Position numbers and translations under genes: made by a program. A stretch of DNA of 64,000 nucleotides from Agrobacterium vaccinii (lineage in GTDB: Bacteria; Pseudomonadota; Alphaproteobacteria; Rhizobiales; Rhizobiaceae). The first letter of the stretch is position 1. Every line of letters starts with the position of its first letter. The notes beneath the pieces are model-generated. The model was not told the DNA's origin. It worked only from the letters and a program-made list of their open reading frames with translations, and searched no databases. This document shows, in pieces, positions 16,903-26,046 of the stretch. Location: contig NZ_CP054151.1 of NCBI RefSeq assembly GCF_021310995.1, forward strand, positions 1,116,001 through 1,180,000. The letters run 5' to 3'.

Positions 16903-18141
16903 ATGCATCTGAGCAAACGTGAATTTCTGGCAGCAAGTGCAGTGTTGGCTTTTGCCGCGAGCCTGCGCAGCGCCAACGCCGCAACGGCGATCAATTATTG
17001 GCACCATTTCGCCAGCCAGTCCGAAATGGCGGGACTGGCCAAAATCATCCAGCTGTTTGCAGCGGCAAACCCGGATATTTCGGTGACGCAGGAAAGCATT
17101 CCGAATTCGGAATATATGGCGAAAGTCTCCTCTGCCGTCGTGGCCGGTGGCCGTCCCGATACCGGCATGGTGATTGCCGAACGTTTTGCCGACCTGACGG
17201 CGATGGGTGCGCTGGTCGATATCAGCGAGCGTGTCAACAAGTGGGAAAGCAAGGCCAACCTGCCGGACAACCGTTGGGCCGGAATGTCGAGTGAGGGCGC
17301 GATTTACGCGGTGCCAGCCTATGCCTTCGTTGACTGGATGTATTACCGCAAGGACTATTTCGACGAAGCGGGGATTGCCGCTCCTCCCAAAACCTTCGAC
17401 GAGTTTTTGACCGTCTGCCGAAAGCTGACGGACCCATCCAAGAACCGTTACGCATTCGGCATGCGCGGTGGTGCGGGAGCATTCAAATACGTAATCGACG
17501 TGATGGAATCCTTCGGGTCTCCACTCGTGAAAGATGGGCAGGCGGCTATCGACAAGCCAGCGGCGGTCGAGGCGATCACCTTCTACGCCAATCTCTTCCG
17601 CAAGGAAAAAGTCGCGCCGCCAAGCGCGCCGAACGATAGCTATCGCCAGATCATGGAAGGTTTCAGAACCGGCCAGACGGCGATGATCTGGCATCATACC
17701 GGTTCGCTGATCGAAATCTCCACGGCACTGAAACCCGGCGTCCAATTTGCTACCGCACCCATGCCTGCCGGACCCAAAGCCCACATCGCTCGCGTGGCCT
17801 ATGCGGGTAACGGCATCTTCAAGGATGACAATGTCGAGGCCGCGTGGAAATGGATCAGCTTCTGGGGCCAGACCGATGCCGCCATCGCGTTGCTTGAGGC
17901 AACGGGCTACTTCCCGGCATCGACGGCGGCACTGAAAGACGAGCGGATCACCGGAAATCCGATTTACGCTGCGGCCACGCAGACGCTTGAATTCGGCCGT
18001 CTGCCGAACAGTTTCGTCGGGGCAGCGGGCTGGTCGGAAAACGTTGTCAATCCGACATTCCAGTCGGTCCTGACAGGTCAGTTGACACCCGAACAAGCCG
18101 TCGATCGTATGATCGAGGGACTTGAAGCAGCGCTGCGCTAA
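16903..18141 (+). CDS. Carbohydrate ABC transporter substrate-binding protein (family 1)
   Basis: A 412-residue periplasmic protein. Start at the ATG after GGGAGG. The N-terminus (HLSKREFLAASAVLAFAASL, cleavage after ANA) has a KR pair before FLA and could be exported by Tat or Sec. The body has INYWHHFASQ and APNDSYRQIMEGFRTGQTAMIWHHTGS, the family pattern shared with the binding protein at 247. It is the first gene of an importer operon with two permeases and an ATPase. Flanking dehydratases and isomerase suggest a sugar acid or glycoside substrate. Confidence 0.92.
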   Translation: MHLSKREFLAASAVLAFAASLRSANAATAINYWHHFASQSEMAGLAKIIQLFAAANPDISVTQESIPNSEYMAKVSSAVVAGGRPDTGMVIAERFADLTAMGALVDISERVNKWESKANLPDNRWAGMSSEGAIYAVPAYAFVDWMYYRKDYFDEAGIAAPPKTFDEFLTVCRKLTDPSKNRYAFGMRGGAGAFKYVIDVMESFGSPLVKDGQAAIDKPAAVEAITFYANLFRKEKVAPPSAPNDSYRQIMEGFRTGQTAMIWHHTGSLIEISTALKPGVQFATAPMPAGPKAHIARVAYAGNGIFKDDNVEAAWKWISFWGQTDAAIALLEATGYFPASTAALKDERITGNPIYAAATQTLEFGRLPNSFVGAAGWSENVVNPTFQSVLTGQLTPEQAVDRMIEGLEAALR

Positions 18142-18150
18142 TCTCTTACA

Positions 18151-18180
18151 GGCGCGGTGCGGTTTGCCGTATCGCGCGCC
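18151..18180 (+). other. Stem-loop between binding-protein and permease genes
   Basis: GGCGCG (18151-18156) pairs with CGCGCC (18175-18180), with an inner CGG-TTTG-CCG hairpin (18160-18169). It starts nine bases after the binding-protein stop and lacks a T-tract, as in the other importer operons of the window. Confidence 0.5.
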
Positions 18181-18210
18181 AAGCAGGGACGGCATCAGAG
18201 CCGCGTTTTC

Positions 18211-19128
18211 ATGACATCACATTCAAGACGCCATCCTTTCAGCAGTCTCGGAGACATCTCGGAATCGCGTTACTGGGTGTATCTGCTTCTCCTGCCGAGC
18301 CTTCTGCTGCTGTTCCTCGTGGTGGCTTACCCGACGATCTACGGGTTCTTCATCAGCGTGCGCGAAATGCGCCTGACACGGCCCGGCCTCAATGGCTTTG
18401 TGGGAATGAAGCATTACGTCGCGATGATGTCGGATCGCGTTTTCTGGATTTCGCTGAAGAACACCGCCATCTGGGTGGTCGCGGCTGTCACCATTGAGAT
18501 GGCACTTGGATTCATCGCAGCCGTTGCGCTCAACCGCAATCTGCCGGGCACGAAGATTTTCGGCGTGCTGATCCTGCTTCCGTATTTCCTGCCCAACGTC
18601 GTGGCGGGGCATATGTGGGCGCTTCTTCTCGATCCGCGCCTTGGTGTCATCAATGACATTCTCGTTCGGATTGGTGTGCTCAGTTCCTACAAGGCCTGGT
18701 TTGCCGATCCCAACACCGCGCTTGCCGCGACCATTCTTGTCGAGGCATGGCACGGGTTTCCGTTCTTCGCGCTTCTGTTTCTGGCTGGCCTGAAAGGCAT
18801 ACCGGAAGACCTGTACAAGGCCGCTGCCGTCGATGGTGCTGGCTCCTTCACCAAGTTCAGATTGATCACCGTGCCGATGCTGAAGACGGTGATTACGGCG
18901 GCGGTCATCCTGCGCGTCATCAGCCTCGTCAACTCGCCCGATCTTTTGCTGGTATTAACAGGCGGTGGCCCCGGCAACGCCACGCAGGTTCTGTCGCTCT
19001 ATGCGTTTCAGACGGCCTATCGCGATTTCAACTTCAGTTACGCGGGCGCTCTTTCGGTTGTGATGTTCTTCATCCTGATGGTCTTCGCAACGATCTACAT
19101 TCGCCTGTCGCGCATAACGAAGGAGTGA
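18211..19128 (+). CDS. Carbohydrate ABC transporter permease (MalF/UgpA type)
   Basis: A 305-residue inner-membrane protein with six predicted helices and the coupling motif LYKAAAVDGAGSFTKFRLITVPML (EAA loop) near residue 205. I choose the ATG at 18211; an in-frame GTG at 18157 would put the hairpin inside the gene. It follows the binding protein and is followed three bases later by the second permease. Confidence 0.9.
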   Translation: MTSHSRRHPFSSLGDISESRYWVYLLLLPSLLLLFLVVAYPTIYGFFISVREMRLTRPGLNGFVGMKHYVAMMSDRVFWISLKNTAIWVVAAVTIEMALGFIAAVALNRNLPGTKIFGVLILLPYFLPNVVAGHMWALLLDPRLGVINDILVRIGVLSSYKAWFADPNTALAATILVEAWHGFPFFALLFLAGLKGIPEDLYKAAAVDGAGSFTKFRLITVPMLKTVITAAVILRVISLVNSPDLLLVLTGGGPGNATQVLSLYAFQTAYRDFNFSYAGALSVVMFFILMVFATIYIRLSRITKE

Positions 19129-19131
19129 GCC

Positions 19132-19977
19132 ATGTTTAAAAGCAATCGTAGCAGACGACTGGCCGCCGATATCCTGACTTACGCCGTTCTGTTCACACTC
19201 GCGGCCTTCTGCCTTGGCCCTATGGTCTGGATGTTTCTGACATCGCTGAAGCCCGAGGCCGATATCGTCACGTCGCAGATGCAGTATATCCCGACGCACA
19301 TCACCTTCGAAAACTATGTGGCGATCTGGACCCAGTCGAACTTTCCCGTGCTGATTACCAACAGTCTCATCGTCACCACGGTCACGGTCGCCATCTGCGT
19401 CGTTACCGGCACGCTGGCTGCTTATGCCTTTTCGCGGTTGGTGTTTCGCGGTCGCAACAACATCATGCTGGGTTATCTGCTGATCCGCATGTTCCCCGCC
19501 GTGATGATGATCATCCCGCTTTATGTGATGATGCGAACCGTGGGGCTGGTCGATAGCCGGTTCGGCTTGGCTCTTGCCTATACCAGTTTCCTGCTGCCGC
19601 TTTTCGTGTGGATGCTCAAGGGCTTTTTCGATGCCGCACCCAAGGAGCTTGAAAGTGCAGCGCGCATCGATGGATCGACCCGGCTTGGTGCGATGGTGCG
19701 CATCGTTCTGCCGCTGGCACGAAACGGCCTCGTCGCCAGCTCCGTTTTCATCGCCATTGCCGCCTGGAACGAGTTTATCTTCGCTCTCATGCTGACCACA
19801 GGCCAAGGGTCTCGCACATGGCCGGTCGGGCTTCAGCTGATGGTCGGCGAATTCCAGCTTCCCTGGGGCGTTCTCGCCGCAGGCGGCATTCTCAGCATTC
19901 TCCCCGTTATGCTTTTGTTTGCGATCGTCCAGCGGGCAATGGTTCAGGGTCTCACCGCCGGAGCCATCAAGGGCTAA
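19132..19977 (+). CDS. Carbohydrate ABC transporter permease (MalG/UgpE type)
   Basis: A 281-residue inner-membrane permease with six helices; AAGGAGTGA precedes the ATG. The EAA loop is KELESAARIDGSTRLGAMVRIVLPLAR, and the C-terminus QGLTAGAIKG is typical of this subunit. It pairs with the permease at 18211 to form the membrane channel of the GntR-controlled importer. Confidence 0.93.
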   Translation: MFKSNRSRRLAADILTYAVLFTLAAFCLGPMVWMFLTSLKPEADIVTSQMQYIPTHITFENYVAIWTQSNFPVLITNSLIVTTVTVAICVVTGTLAAYAFSRLVFRGRNNIMLGYLLIRMFPAVMMIIPLYVMMRTVGLVDSRFGLALAYTSFLLPLFVWMLKGFFDAAPKELESAARIDGSTRLGAMVRIVLPLARNGLVASSVFIAIAAWNEFIFALMLTTGQGSRTWPVGLQLMVGEFQLPWGVLAAGGILSILPVMLLFAIVQRAMVQGLTAGAIKG

Positions 19978-19990
19978 AGGAACACATAAA

Positions 19991-21070
19991 ATGGCGACAC
20001 TTTCACTCAACAACGTCCGCAAGTCCTATGGCGCACTCGAAGTCCTGCACGGCATCGATATCGAGCTTGAGGATGGCGGCTTTCTGGTGCTGCTCGGGCC
20101 GTCCGGTTGCGGCAAGTCAACCTTGCTCAACATCATCGCCGGGCTTGATGAGACCTCGAGCGGCGATATTGCCATCGGCGGACAATCGGTCTCTAACCTG
20201 CCGCCGAAGGATCGCAACATCGCCATGGTGTTCCAGTCCTACGCGCTTTACCCGACCATGTCGGTGGAGCGAAACATCGGTTTCGGTCTGGAAATGCGCG
20301 GTACGCCTGTCGAACAGCGCCGCGAAGCCGTCGCGCGTGCGGCGGATATGCTGCAAGTCACGCATCTGCTGGATCGCAAACCGGCCAACCTGTCCGGCGG
20401 TCAGCGCCAGCGTGTGGCGATGGGTCGCGCGATCGTTCGCGACCCGGATCTGTTCCTGTTCGACGAACCACTGTCGAACCTCGATGCCAAGCTGCGCGTG
20501 GAGATGCGCACCGAGATCAAGCGGCTGCATGAGAGGCTAGGCACCAGTATCGTCTACGTCACCCACGACCAGATCGAGGCCATGACGCTGGCAACGAAAG
20601 TGGCCGTCATGAAAGGCGGCCATATCCAGCAACTGGCCGATCCGCGCACCATCTATGAACGTCCGGCCAATATGTTCGTGGCTGGCTTCATCGGTTCGCC
20701 TGCCATGAATTTTCTGAAAGGGCGGCTGGTGAACAGCGAGTCCGGCTGGCAGTTCAAGGCAGAAGACGTGTCGCTGGATCTCGGCCGCAGCGATACGAAA
20801 CTGGCAGAACAGGACGTCATCCTCGGCGTTCGGCCGGAAGAGTTGAAAGTCGCCCACGCCGATAGAGTTGCCGCTTTCCGTGGCACAATCGACGTTGTTG
20901 AACCCACCGGTCCCGATACGATGCTCACCACGCTCATCGGTGGCCAAATCGTGATCGCCCGCGTTGAGCCGCGTTTTGCTGGCAAGCGCGGAGAGACCGT
21001 TGCTTTCACCGTCGATCCCACCAGCGTCAATCTCTTCGACCCGCAGACGGAATTAAGAGTGCAATGGTAA
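19991..21070 (+). CDS. Carbohydrate ABC transporter ATPase (UgpC/MalK type)
   Basis: A 359-residue ATPase. Walker A GPSGCGKST at 36-44, VFQSYALYPTM, LSGGQRQRV, FLFDEPLSNLDAKLR and VTHDQIEAMTL are intact; a C-terminal TOBE domain (LGVRPEELK) follows. Start at ATG 19991 with AAAGGAA upstream. It is the last gene of the four-gene importer operon. Confidence 0.93.
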   Translation: MATLSLNNVRKSYGALEVLHGIDIELEDGGFLVLLGPSGCGKSTLLNIIAGLDETSSGDIAIGGQSVSNLPPKDRNIAMVFQSYALYPTMSVERNIGFGLEMRGTPVEQRREAVARAADMLQVTHLLDRKPANLSGGQRQRVAMGRAIVRDPDLFLFDEPLSNLDAKLRVEMRTEIKRLHERLGTSIVYVTHDQIEAMTLATKVAVMKGGHIQQLADPRTIYERPANMFVAGFIGSPAMNFLKGRLVNSESGWQFKAEDVSLDLGRSDTKLAEQDVILGVRPEELKVAHADRVAAFRGTIDVVEPTGPDTMLTTLIGGQIVIARVEPRFAGKRGETVAFTVDPTSVNLFDPQTELRVQW

Positions 21071-21243
21071 AGTCGGGCGCTCATCAAAACCTGTTCAGCG
21101 ATGTGTACTGGCAGGATTGATCGCGTTGGCGAGGAATGGTGTCACGATGAAGACGTGCGGCCATGCACCTTTGGGTTCAGTTTCACCTAGCGACCGCGAA
21201 AGGCCGCTTATGCAACGAGGCGATGCTCCGGCCCACTATGGCA

Positions 21244-21690
21244 CTAGATAACACCCTTGCCGAAAATGAAACATCCGTAGGGTCCTGGATCGGATGTTCG
21301 CACAATCGAAAAAGATTTTTTGGCCGCCTCGTAAAACGCGAAACGCTCCAGCGCTTCAATCTGAACGTGTCGATTTTCGGAATGATTGACGACATTTTGC
21401 ATGGCTGTGAAAATCCGGGCCTGGCCGTCGGGATCGCCCACAACCTGCATGCGTTTTACCGGAGCATCGACAAAGGTGTCGAGAGGAAACAGTTTCAGAA
21501 TGGCCTCGGCGGCACGTTCCAGGCCGCATCCAGAAAGATTGATGAGCTTTCCATAGGTGGTATGATGGGCGATGGTTGCCGCGGGGTGGTTGATGTCGCA
21601 CAGGACCAATTGGTCACCATGCCCCATCAGCATAAGCGCATGGAGAAGTTCCGCATTGATAACCGGATCGATCCCTTTGAGCACTGCCAT
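21244..21690 (-). CDS. RbsD/FucU family sugar mutarotase
   Basis: A 148-residue protein of the RbsD/FucU family, closest in feel to FucU. These enzymes catalyse anomer exchange of free sugars such as fucose or ribose. Family features are MAVLKGIDPVINAELLHAL at the N-terminus (with the LLHALMLMGHGDQLVL catalytic histidine region), DINHPAAT, and the C-terminal IVRTSDPGPYGCFIFGKGVI. GAGGAGGAG stands directly before the ATG at 21690. It is divergent from the second importer operon, so it likely prepares the sugar imported by that system or the next. Confidence 0.9.
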   Translation of the reverse strand: MAVLKGIDPVINAELLHALMLMGHGDQLVLCDINHPAATIAHHTTYGKLINLSGCGLERAAEAILKLFPLDTFVDAPVKRMQVVGDPDGQARIFTAMQNVVNHSENRHVQIEALERFAFYEAAKKSFSIVRTSDPGPYGCFIFGKGVI

Positions 21691-22041
21691 CTCCTCCTCA
21701 TGAACGCAGATTCCTGCTTCACAGAATATATGAATTTTGTAATGTCGGCAATCGCCGCGAGTAAGTTCCTCTCACTGAGAGTAAGTATTCGGTCCAAACT
21801 CAGCCGAAATACTGCGTAGATGTGCGATTATAGCGGCGAATTTCTGTGCGTTGAGAAATATTCGTCAACTTCTTAGTAACGCAATTTACAATACCGAAAA
21901 TCTGTGTGAAGTTCTCGAAACGGATGACGTCCTCCCAAGGATAAGATGTTCGGCGGGTGCAGCGGTTGGCTGCGCCCGCTAACTGAAAAGGGAGGCGCAA
22001 TGTCGCGAGGAGTGCGCGACGCCGTGGGAGGAGAAAAGCTT
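21691..22041. promoter_or_regulatory. Divergent control region between mutarotase and importer operon
   Basis: About 350 bases without a gene. AGTAAGT occurs at 21760-21766 and again at 21780-21786, exactly 20 bases apart, and between them is a perfect palindrome CTCTCA-C-TGAGAG (21769-21781). This arrangement suits a dimeric regulator. A looser inverted repeat of GAATTTCT and AGAAATATTC lies near 21838-21866. Which regulator binds is unknown; the RpiR protein at 32869 is one candidate. Confidence 0.4.
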
Positions 22042-23103
22042 TTGGCATCGATGAATATCGTCAATGTCGGAAAGGCCTATGGCAGCCTGACGGTGATCCA
22101 TGGCGTTTCCGTTGAAATACCCGACGGCGAATTCGTCGTTCTGGTGGGGCCATCCGGCTGCGGAAAATCGACGCTGCTGCGCATGGTCGCAGGGCTGGAG
22201 CCGATTACATTCGGCGATATCCAGATTGACGGGAAGTTGGTCAACGACCTGCCACCGAAAGACCGCGATATCGCGATGGTGTTCCAGAGCTATGCGCTTT
22301 ACCCGCACAAGACGGTTGCCGAGAATATGGGCTTTGCTCTGAAAATGCGCGGCGAGACCAAGGCGGATATTGATGCAAGGGTGCGTAAAGCGGCCGAAAT
22401 CCTTGACCTCGTTCCGTATCTGGCCCGCTATCCTCGCCAGCTTTCCGGTGGTCAGCGGCAACGTGTGGCGATGGGCCGGGCGATTGTTCGCGATCCTAAA
22501 GTCTTCCTGTTTGACGAACCGCTGTCCAATCTCGATGCGAAGCTGCGCGTGCAGATGCGCGCCGAAATCAAGGAATTGCAGCGACGTCTAGCAACGACCA
22601 TGATCTATGTAACGCACGATCAGGTGGAGGCCATGACCATGGCTGACCGCATCGTCGTGCTGCGCGATGGCCGTGTCGAGCAGATCGGCTCGCCGCTGAC
22701 GCTTTACGACAAACCCGCCAATACATTTGTTGCTGGCTTCATCGGCTCCCCATCGATGAACCTCATCAAGGGCCATATCCGCAGCGCCGCAGAACCGTAT
22801 TTTGAGACGGATGAGGGCATCCGCCTGCCGCTTTCGCTCGCGCCTGCGGGTTCGGATGGCAAGTCTGCCTTTTACGGCATCAGGCCGGAGCATTTCACGC
22901 TCGGTGGCGCGGTTGACGCGCAAGTGACAGTCGTGGAATCGACCGGCTCTGAAACGCAGGTCTTTGCCAAAATCGGGCAGCAGAAGATCATCGGCGTGTT
23001 TCGTGACCGGGTGGAAGAACCGTCGGGCGGCACCATTGCAATGACACCGAATGCCGGACTGGTCCATCTGTTCGATGGCGAAAGCGGGCAGCGGCTGGAA
23101 TGA
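22042..23103 (+). CDS. Carbohydrate ABC transporter ATPase (UgpC/MalK type)
   Basis: A 353-residue ATPase. I prefer the TTG at 22042: GGAGGAG lies eight bases before it, and this start puts Walker A GPSGCGKST at 36-44, exactly as in the paralogues at 3234 and 19991. Alternatives are ATG 22000 (GGAGG four bases before, adds a non-family tail) and ATG 22051. VFQSYALYPHKT, LSGGQRQRV, FLFDEPLSNLDAKLR, VTHDQVEAMTM and a TOBE domain (YGIRPEHF) follow. Unlike its relatives it is the first gene of its operon, before the binding protein and two permeases. Confidence 0.9.
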   Translation: MASMNIVNVGKAYGSLTVIHGVSVEIPDGEFVVLVGPSGCGKSTLLRMVAGLEPITFGDIQIDGKLVNDLPPKDRDIAMVFQSYALYPHKTVAENMGFALKMRGETKADIDARVRKAAEILDLVPYLARYPRQLSGGQRQRVAMGRAIVRDPKVFLFDEPLSNLDAKLRVQMRAEIKELQRRLATTMIYVTHDQVEAMTMADRIVVLRDGRVEQIGSPLTLYDKPANTFVAGFIGSPSMNLIKGHIRSAAEPYFETDEGIRLPLSLAPAGSDGKSAFYGIRPEHFTLGGAVDAQVTVVESTGSETQVFAKIGQQKIIGVFRDRVEEPSGGTIAMTPNAGLVHLFDGESGQRLE

Positions 23104-23177
23104 ATTCTACCTGACGCTTTGAGGAGATAGCGTCAGCAACCACAAAAGTGGCGTATCGATAACGGGAGGAAAACCAC

Positions 23178-24839
23178 ATGAAAGTCAGTGATTTCGAAAG
23201 AATGATGGCGATTGGGCTGAGCCGCCGCGCTATTCTGAAGACAAGCGCAAGCCTTGGTGCCGTGGCAGCGGCGGGCAGTATGCTCGGTCCGTTTGGTGCA
23301 GCTTATGCGCAGGATGCATCCTTGCGCACCCAGATTTTGCAGGTGCCGGGTGTCGGCAAGGGCTCACCAACGGACGCCGACTGGCAGAAGGTTGGTGAGA
23401 TGTGTCTGGAGGCCACCAAGAAGAGCGTCAAACAGGGCGAGTTTGCCGGTGTTGAGCTGTCCTTCATGGGCCTCAACAACCAGAACCTCCACAACGTTCT
23501 GTTCCGAGGCTTCTTGAAGCCTTGGGAAGATTACACCGGTGCCAAGATCACCTGGATCGATCTGGCGCAAGCCGATTACAATCCGCGCCTCCAGCAAGCG
23601 ATTGCCACCGGCACCGTCGATTTCGATCTTCTTGAAATGGGTGCGCCGTTCGAAGGCGATGTCTGCGGCAAAGGATTGGCGTCGGAAATGCCGGATTGGG
23701 TCAAGGCCCAGATCGACATGGATGATTACGTCGATTACCTCAAAGCGCCCGTCGGCACCTGGGATGGCAAGACCTACCGTGTGTCAGTCGATGGCGATTG
23801 CCACAACTTCAACTACCGTACAGATTACTTCGCTGATGCCGATCTGGCGAAAGCCTGGAAGGACGAGGGCCATGAGGGCGAGTGGGGCGTGCCGAAGACA
23901 TGGCAGAAGGTGCAGGAAGTCACCAAATTCCTCAAGGGCAAGAAAATTGCCGGCACGGATGCCATCGGCTATCTCGACTCGCCGAAGGCCTGGGGCGGTT
24001 TCGGGTTCTACTTCCTCGGCAGCCGCGCAACGGCCTATGCCAAGCACCCCGACGACAAAGCCTGGTTGTTCGATACCGACACCATGAAGCCACGTATCAA
24101 CAATCCTGCCTGGGTTCGTGCCATTCAGGACGTGATCGACGCCCTACCATCGGAAGCGGGCGACCAGCTGAATGCCGACCCCGGCACAGCGGCTTTCCAG
24201 CAGTTTCTGGCCGGCACCGGATCGATGGTCTCATGGTGGGGTGACGTGGGTGCTGCGGCGCGCACCAGCGATACATCGGTCATCGGAGATACCATCGGTT
24301 TCGATATCCTGCCTGGCTCTGACGATGTCTATAATGCCAAGACCGGCAAATGGGACAAGCTCGCCAGCGGCCCCAACTATGCGCCGAACATGGCCTATCT
24401 CGGCTGGGGCGTATATGTCATGGCACGTGTCGATAGCGACGAGAAAAAGAAAAAGGCGGCCTGGAGTGCGGCAGCCCATCTCGGTGGCAAGGATATTGCA
24501 CTGTGGACTGCGGCCTATCCCTCCGGCTTCCAGTGCTATCGCAAGAGCCAGTTCGACATCAAGGAATGGGTCACGGCCGGATATGACGAGGCGTTCATCT
24601 CGAACTATCTCGCCTCCCAGTCCAATTCCTACAACCACCCCAACGCTGCCATCGAACCGCGCATACCGGGTATCTTTCAGTATTACAGCGTGGCCGAAGA
24701 TGAGCTCGCGAAGGTCTTTGCCGGACAAGCTTCGGCACAGGAAGGGGCCGATGCCATCGCCGCTGCCTGGGAAAAGGTCACCGACCAGCTCGGTCGCGAA
24801 AAGCAGATCGCGCTCTATAAGGCGTCTCTCGGTGTTTGA
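23178..24839 (+). CDS. Large carbohydrate ABC substrate-binding protein (Tat-exported)
   Basis: A 553-residue extracellular binding protein, longer than the usual 400-450. The signal has a twin-arginine motif (LSRRAILKTSAS) and a cleavage site near AYAQ, so export by Tat is expected. GGGAGG precedes the ATG. Features such as LLEMGAPFEGDV, MVSWWGDVGAA and EPRIPGIFQYY point to the family 1 fold, and the conserved aromatic residues suit a carbohydrate. It is followed by a hairpin and two permease genes. Substrate unknown. Confidence 0.9.
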   Translation: MKVSDFERMMAIGLSRRAILKTSASLGAVAAAGSMLGPFGAAYAQDASLRTQILQVPGVGKGSPTDADWQKVGEMCLEATKKSVKQGEFAGVELSFMGLNNQNLHNVLFRGFLKPWEDYTGAKITWIDLAQADYNPRLQQAIATGTVDFDLLEMGAPFEGDVCGKGLASEMPDWVKAQIDMDDYVDYLKAPVGTWDGKTYRVSVDGDCHNFNYRTDYFADADLAKAWKDEGHEGEWGVPKTWQKVQEVTKFLKGKKIAGTDAIGYLDSPKAWGGFGFYFLGSRATAYAKHPDDKAWLFDTDTMKPRINNPAWVRAIQDVIDALPSEAGDQLNADPGTAAFQQFLAGTGSMVSWWGDVGAAARTSDTSVIGDTIGFDILPGSDDVYNAKTGKWDKLASGPNYAPNMAYLGWGVYVMARVDSDEKKKKAAWSAAAHLGGKDIALWTAAYPSGFQCYRKSQFDIKEWVTAGYDEAFISNYLASQSNSYNHPNAAIEPRIPGIFQYYSVAEDELAKVFAGQASAQEGADAIAAAWEKVTDQLGREKQIALYKASLGV

Positions 24840-24858
24840 TGCCTGAAACCATCGTCTT

Positions 24859-24882
24859 AGGCGGCACATTATTGTGTCGCCT
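24859..24882 (+). other. Stem-loop between binding-protein and permease genes
   Basis: AGGCGGCACA (24859-24868), loop TTAT, TGTGTCGCCT (24873-24882): a ten-pair stem with one G-U, 19 bases after the binding-protein stop and without a T-tract. It fits a 3-prime stabiliser that raises binding-protein mRNA over permease mRNA. Confidence 0.6.
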
Positions 24883-24925
24883 GAGCGACCGCTTGAATAC
24901 GGCTTTCCAGCCCTGAGGTTTGCCC

Positions 24926-26035
24926 ATGACGCATACGATCACGCCAGCTTTGCAGCCCGTCGGACAGGCTCCTGTTCAGGCAAACGCCGCCAAACGCGGC
25001 AAGCTTTTGCTGTTGGCCGCTACCGTCCTCATGTTCGTTGTGCTCGCTCTTCAGATATCCGATGCGGCAGGCTTGATCGCGTTGGGTTTCGTCAGCTGGC
25101 GACCGCTGCTGTTTGCCTACATCATTTGGGCGATTGCGCTTTGTGCAGCGCAAATCCTGATCCGCGGCGAGGCGGGACAGCGCGCGGCATTCGTTCTTCC
25201 GGCCGTTCTCTTCACCGTCGCCATGGTGGTGTTTCCCACTGTCTTCGGCCTCTATATTGCGTTCACGGACTGGAACCTCAGCGCCGCTGCCGGTCGCCGT
25301 TTCAACGGCGTGGATAATCTGCGGACCCTGTTTGCGGACCGTTATTTCTGGAACGCGCTGCTGAACATGGTCTATTATGTTCTGTCGGTGCTGGTGCAAT
25401 ATGCCATTGCCTTTGGACTGGCGCTGCTGCTCAACGCCGAAATCAAAGCGCGCAAATTCTTCCGCGTTGCTTTCCTGCTGCCGCTGATGCTCAGCCCGGT
25501 CGCCGTCAGTTGGATGATCGGCAAGTCGCTGATGGAGTACCGGTTCGGCCCGGCTGCCACGCTCGCGCGCAATCTCGGCTGGGATAATCCGGCGTTTTTC
25601 TCAACGCCATGGCTGGCGCGATCTTCGATCATCGCCATGGACGCCTGGGTGTCCATTCCCTTCATGATGATCCTGCTGCTCGCGGGCCTTCAGGCGTTGC
25701 CTTCCGAAATCAAGGAAGCGGCGAAGGTTGATGGCGCTTCCGGCTGGCAGAGTTTCAAAGAAATCACCTTTCCGCTGATGCTGCCCGTCAGCATCACCGT
25801 CATCATTTTGCGCATCATTTTCCAGCTAAAGCTAGCCGATATCGTCATCAACGTAACCGCCGGTGGACCGGGTGGGGCGACAGACACCGTCTCCAGCTTC
25901 ATCTTCCGCGAATATCGTGACCGTTCCAATGTCGGTTACGGCACCATGCTCGCGGAATTCTATCTTGTCATCATCATCATTTTCGTCGCGCTCATCCTCA
26001 AAGGGGCGAGCCGGTGGATGCAACGCGACAACTAA
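24926..26035 (+). CDS. Carbohydrate ABC transporter permease (MalF type)
   Basis: A 369-residue permease with two extra helices at the N-terminus (residues 25-80) before the six-helix core, as in MalF-like subunits. The EAA loop is EIKEAAKVDGASGWQSFKEITFPLML. Start at ATG 24926 with GAGG eight bases upstream. It is followed 11 bases later by its partner permease. Confidence 0.92.
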   Translation: MTHTITPALQPVGQAPVQANAAKRGKLLLLAATVLMFVVLALQISDAAGLIALGFVSWRPLLFAYIIWAIALCAAQILIRGEAGQRAAFVLPAVLFTVAMVVFPTVFGLYIAFTDWNLSAAAGRRFNGVDNLRTLFADRYFWNALLNMVYYVLSVLVQYAIAFGLALLLNAEIKARKFFRVAFLLPLMLSPVAVSWMIGKSLMEYRFGPAATLARNLGWDNPAFFSTPWLARSSIIAMDAWVSIPFMMILLLAGLQALPSEIKEAAKVDGASGWQSFKEITFPLMLPVSITVIILRIIFQLKLADIVINVTAGGPGGATDTVSSFIFREYRDRSNVGYGTMLAEFYLVIIIIFVALILKGASRWMQRDN

Positions 26036-26046
26036 GGGTGAAGCCC

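Noticed and set aside
16753..18195. 480-codon frame on the minus strand
   Set aside because: It is the antisense shadow of the binding-protein gene at 16903, which has a signal peptide, ribosome site and family motifs; the minus reading has no recognisable domain and a biased His/Arg/Gly-rich composition.
18955..20022. 355-codon frame on the minus strand rich in Asp, His and Gln
   Set aside because: Shadow of the permease genes; composition is the usual mirror of membrane-protein codons.
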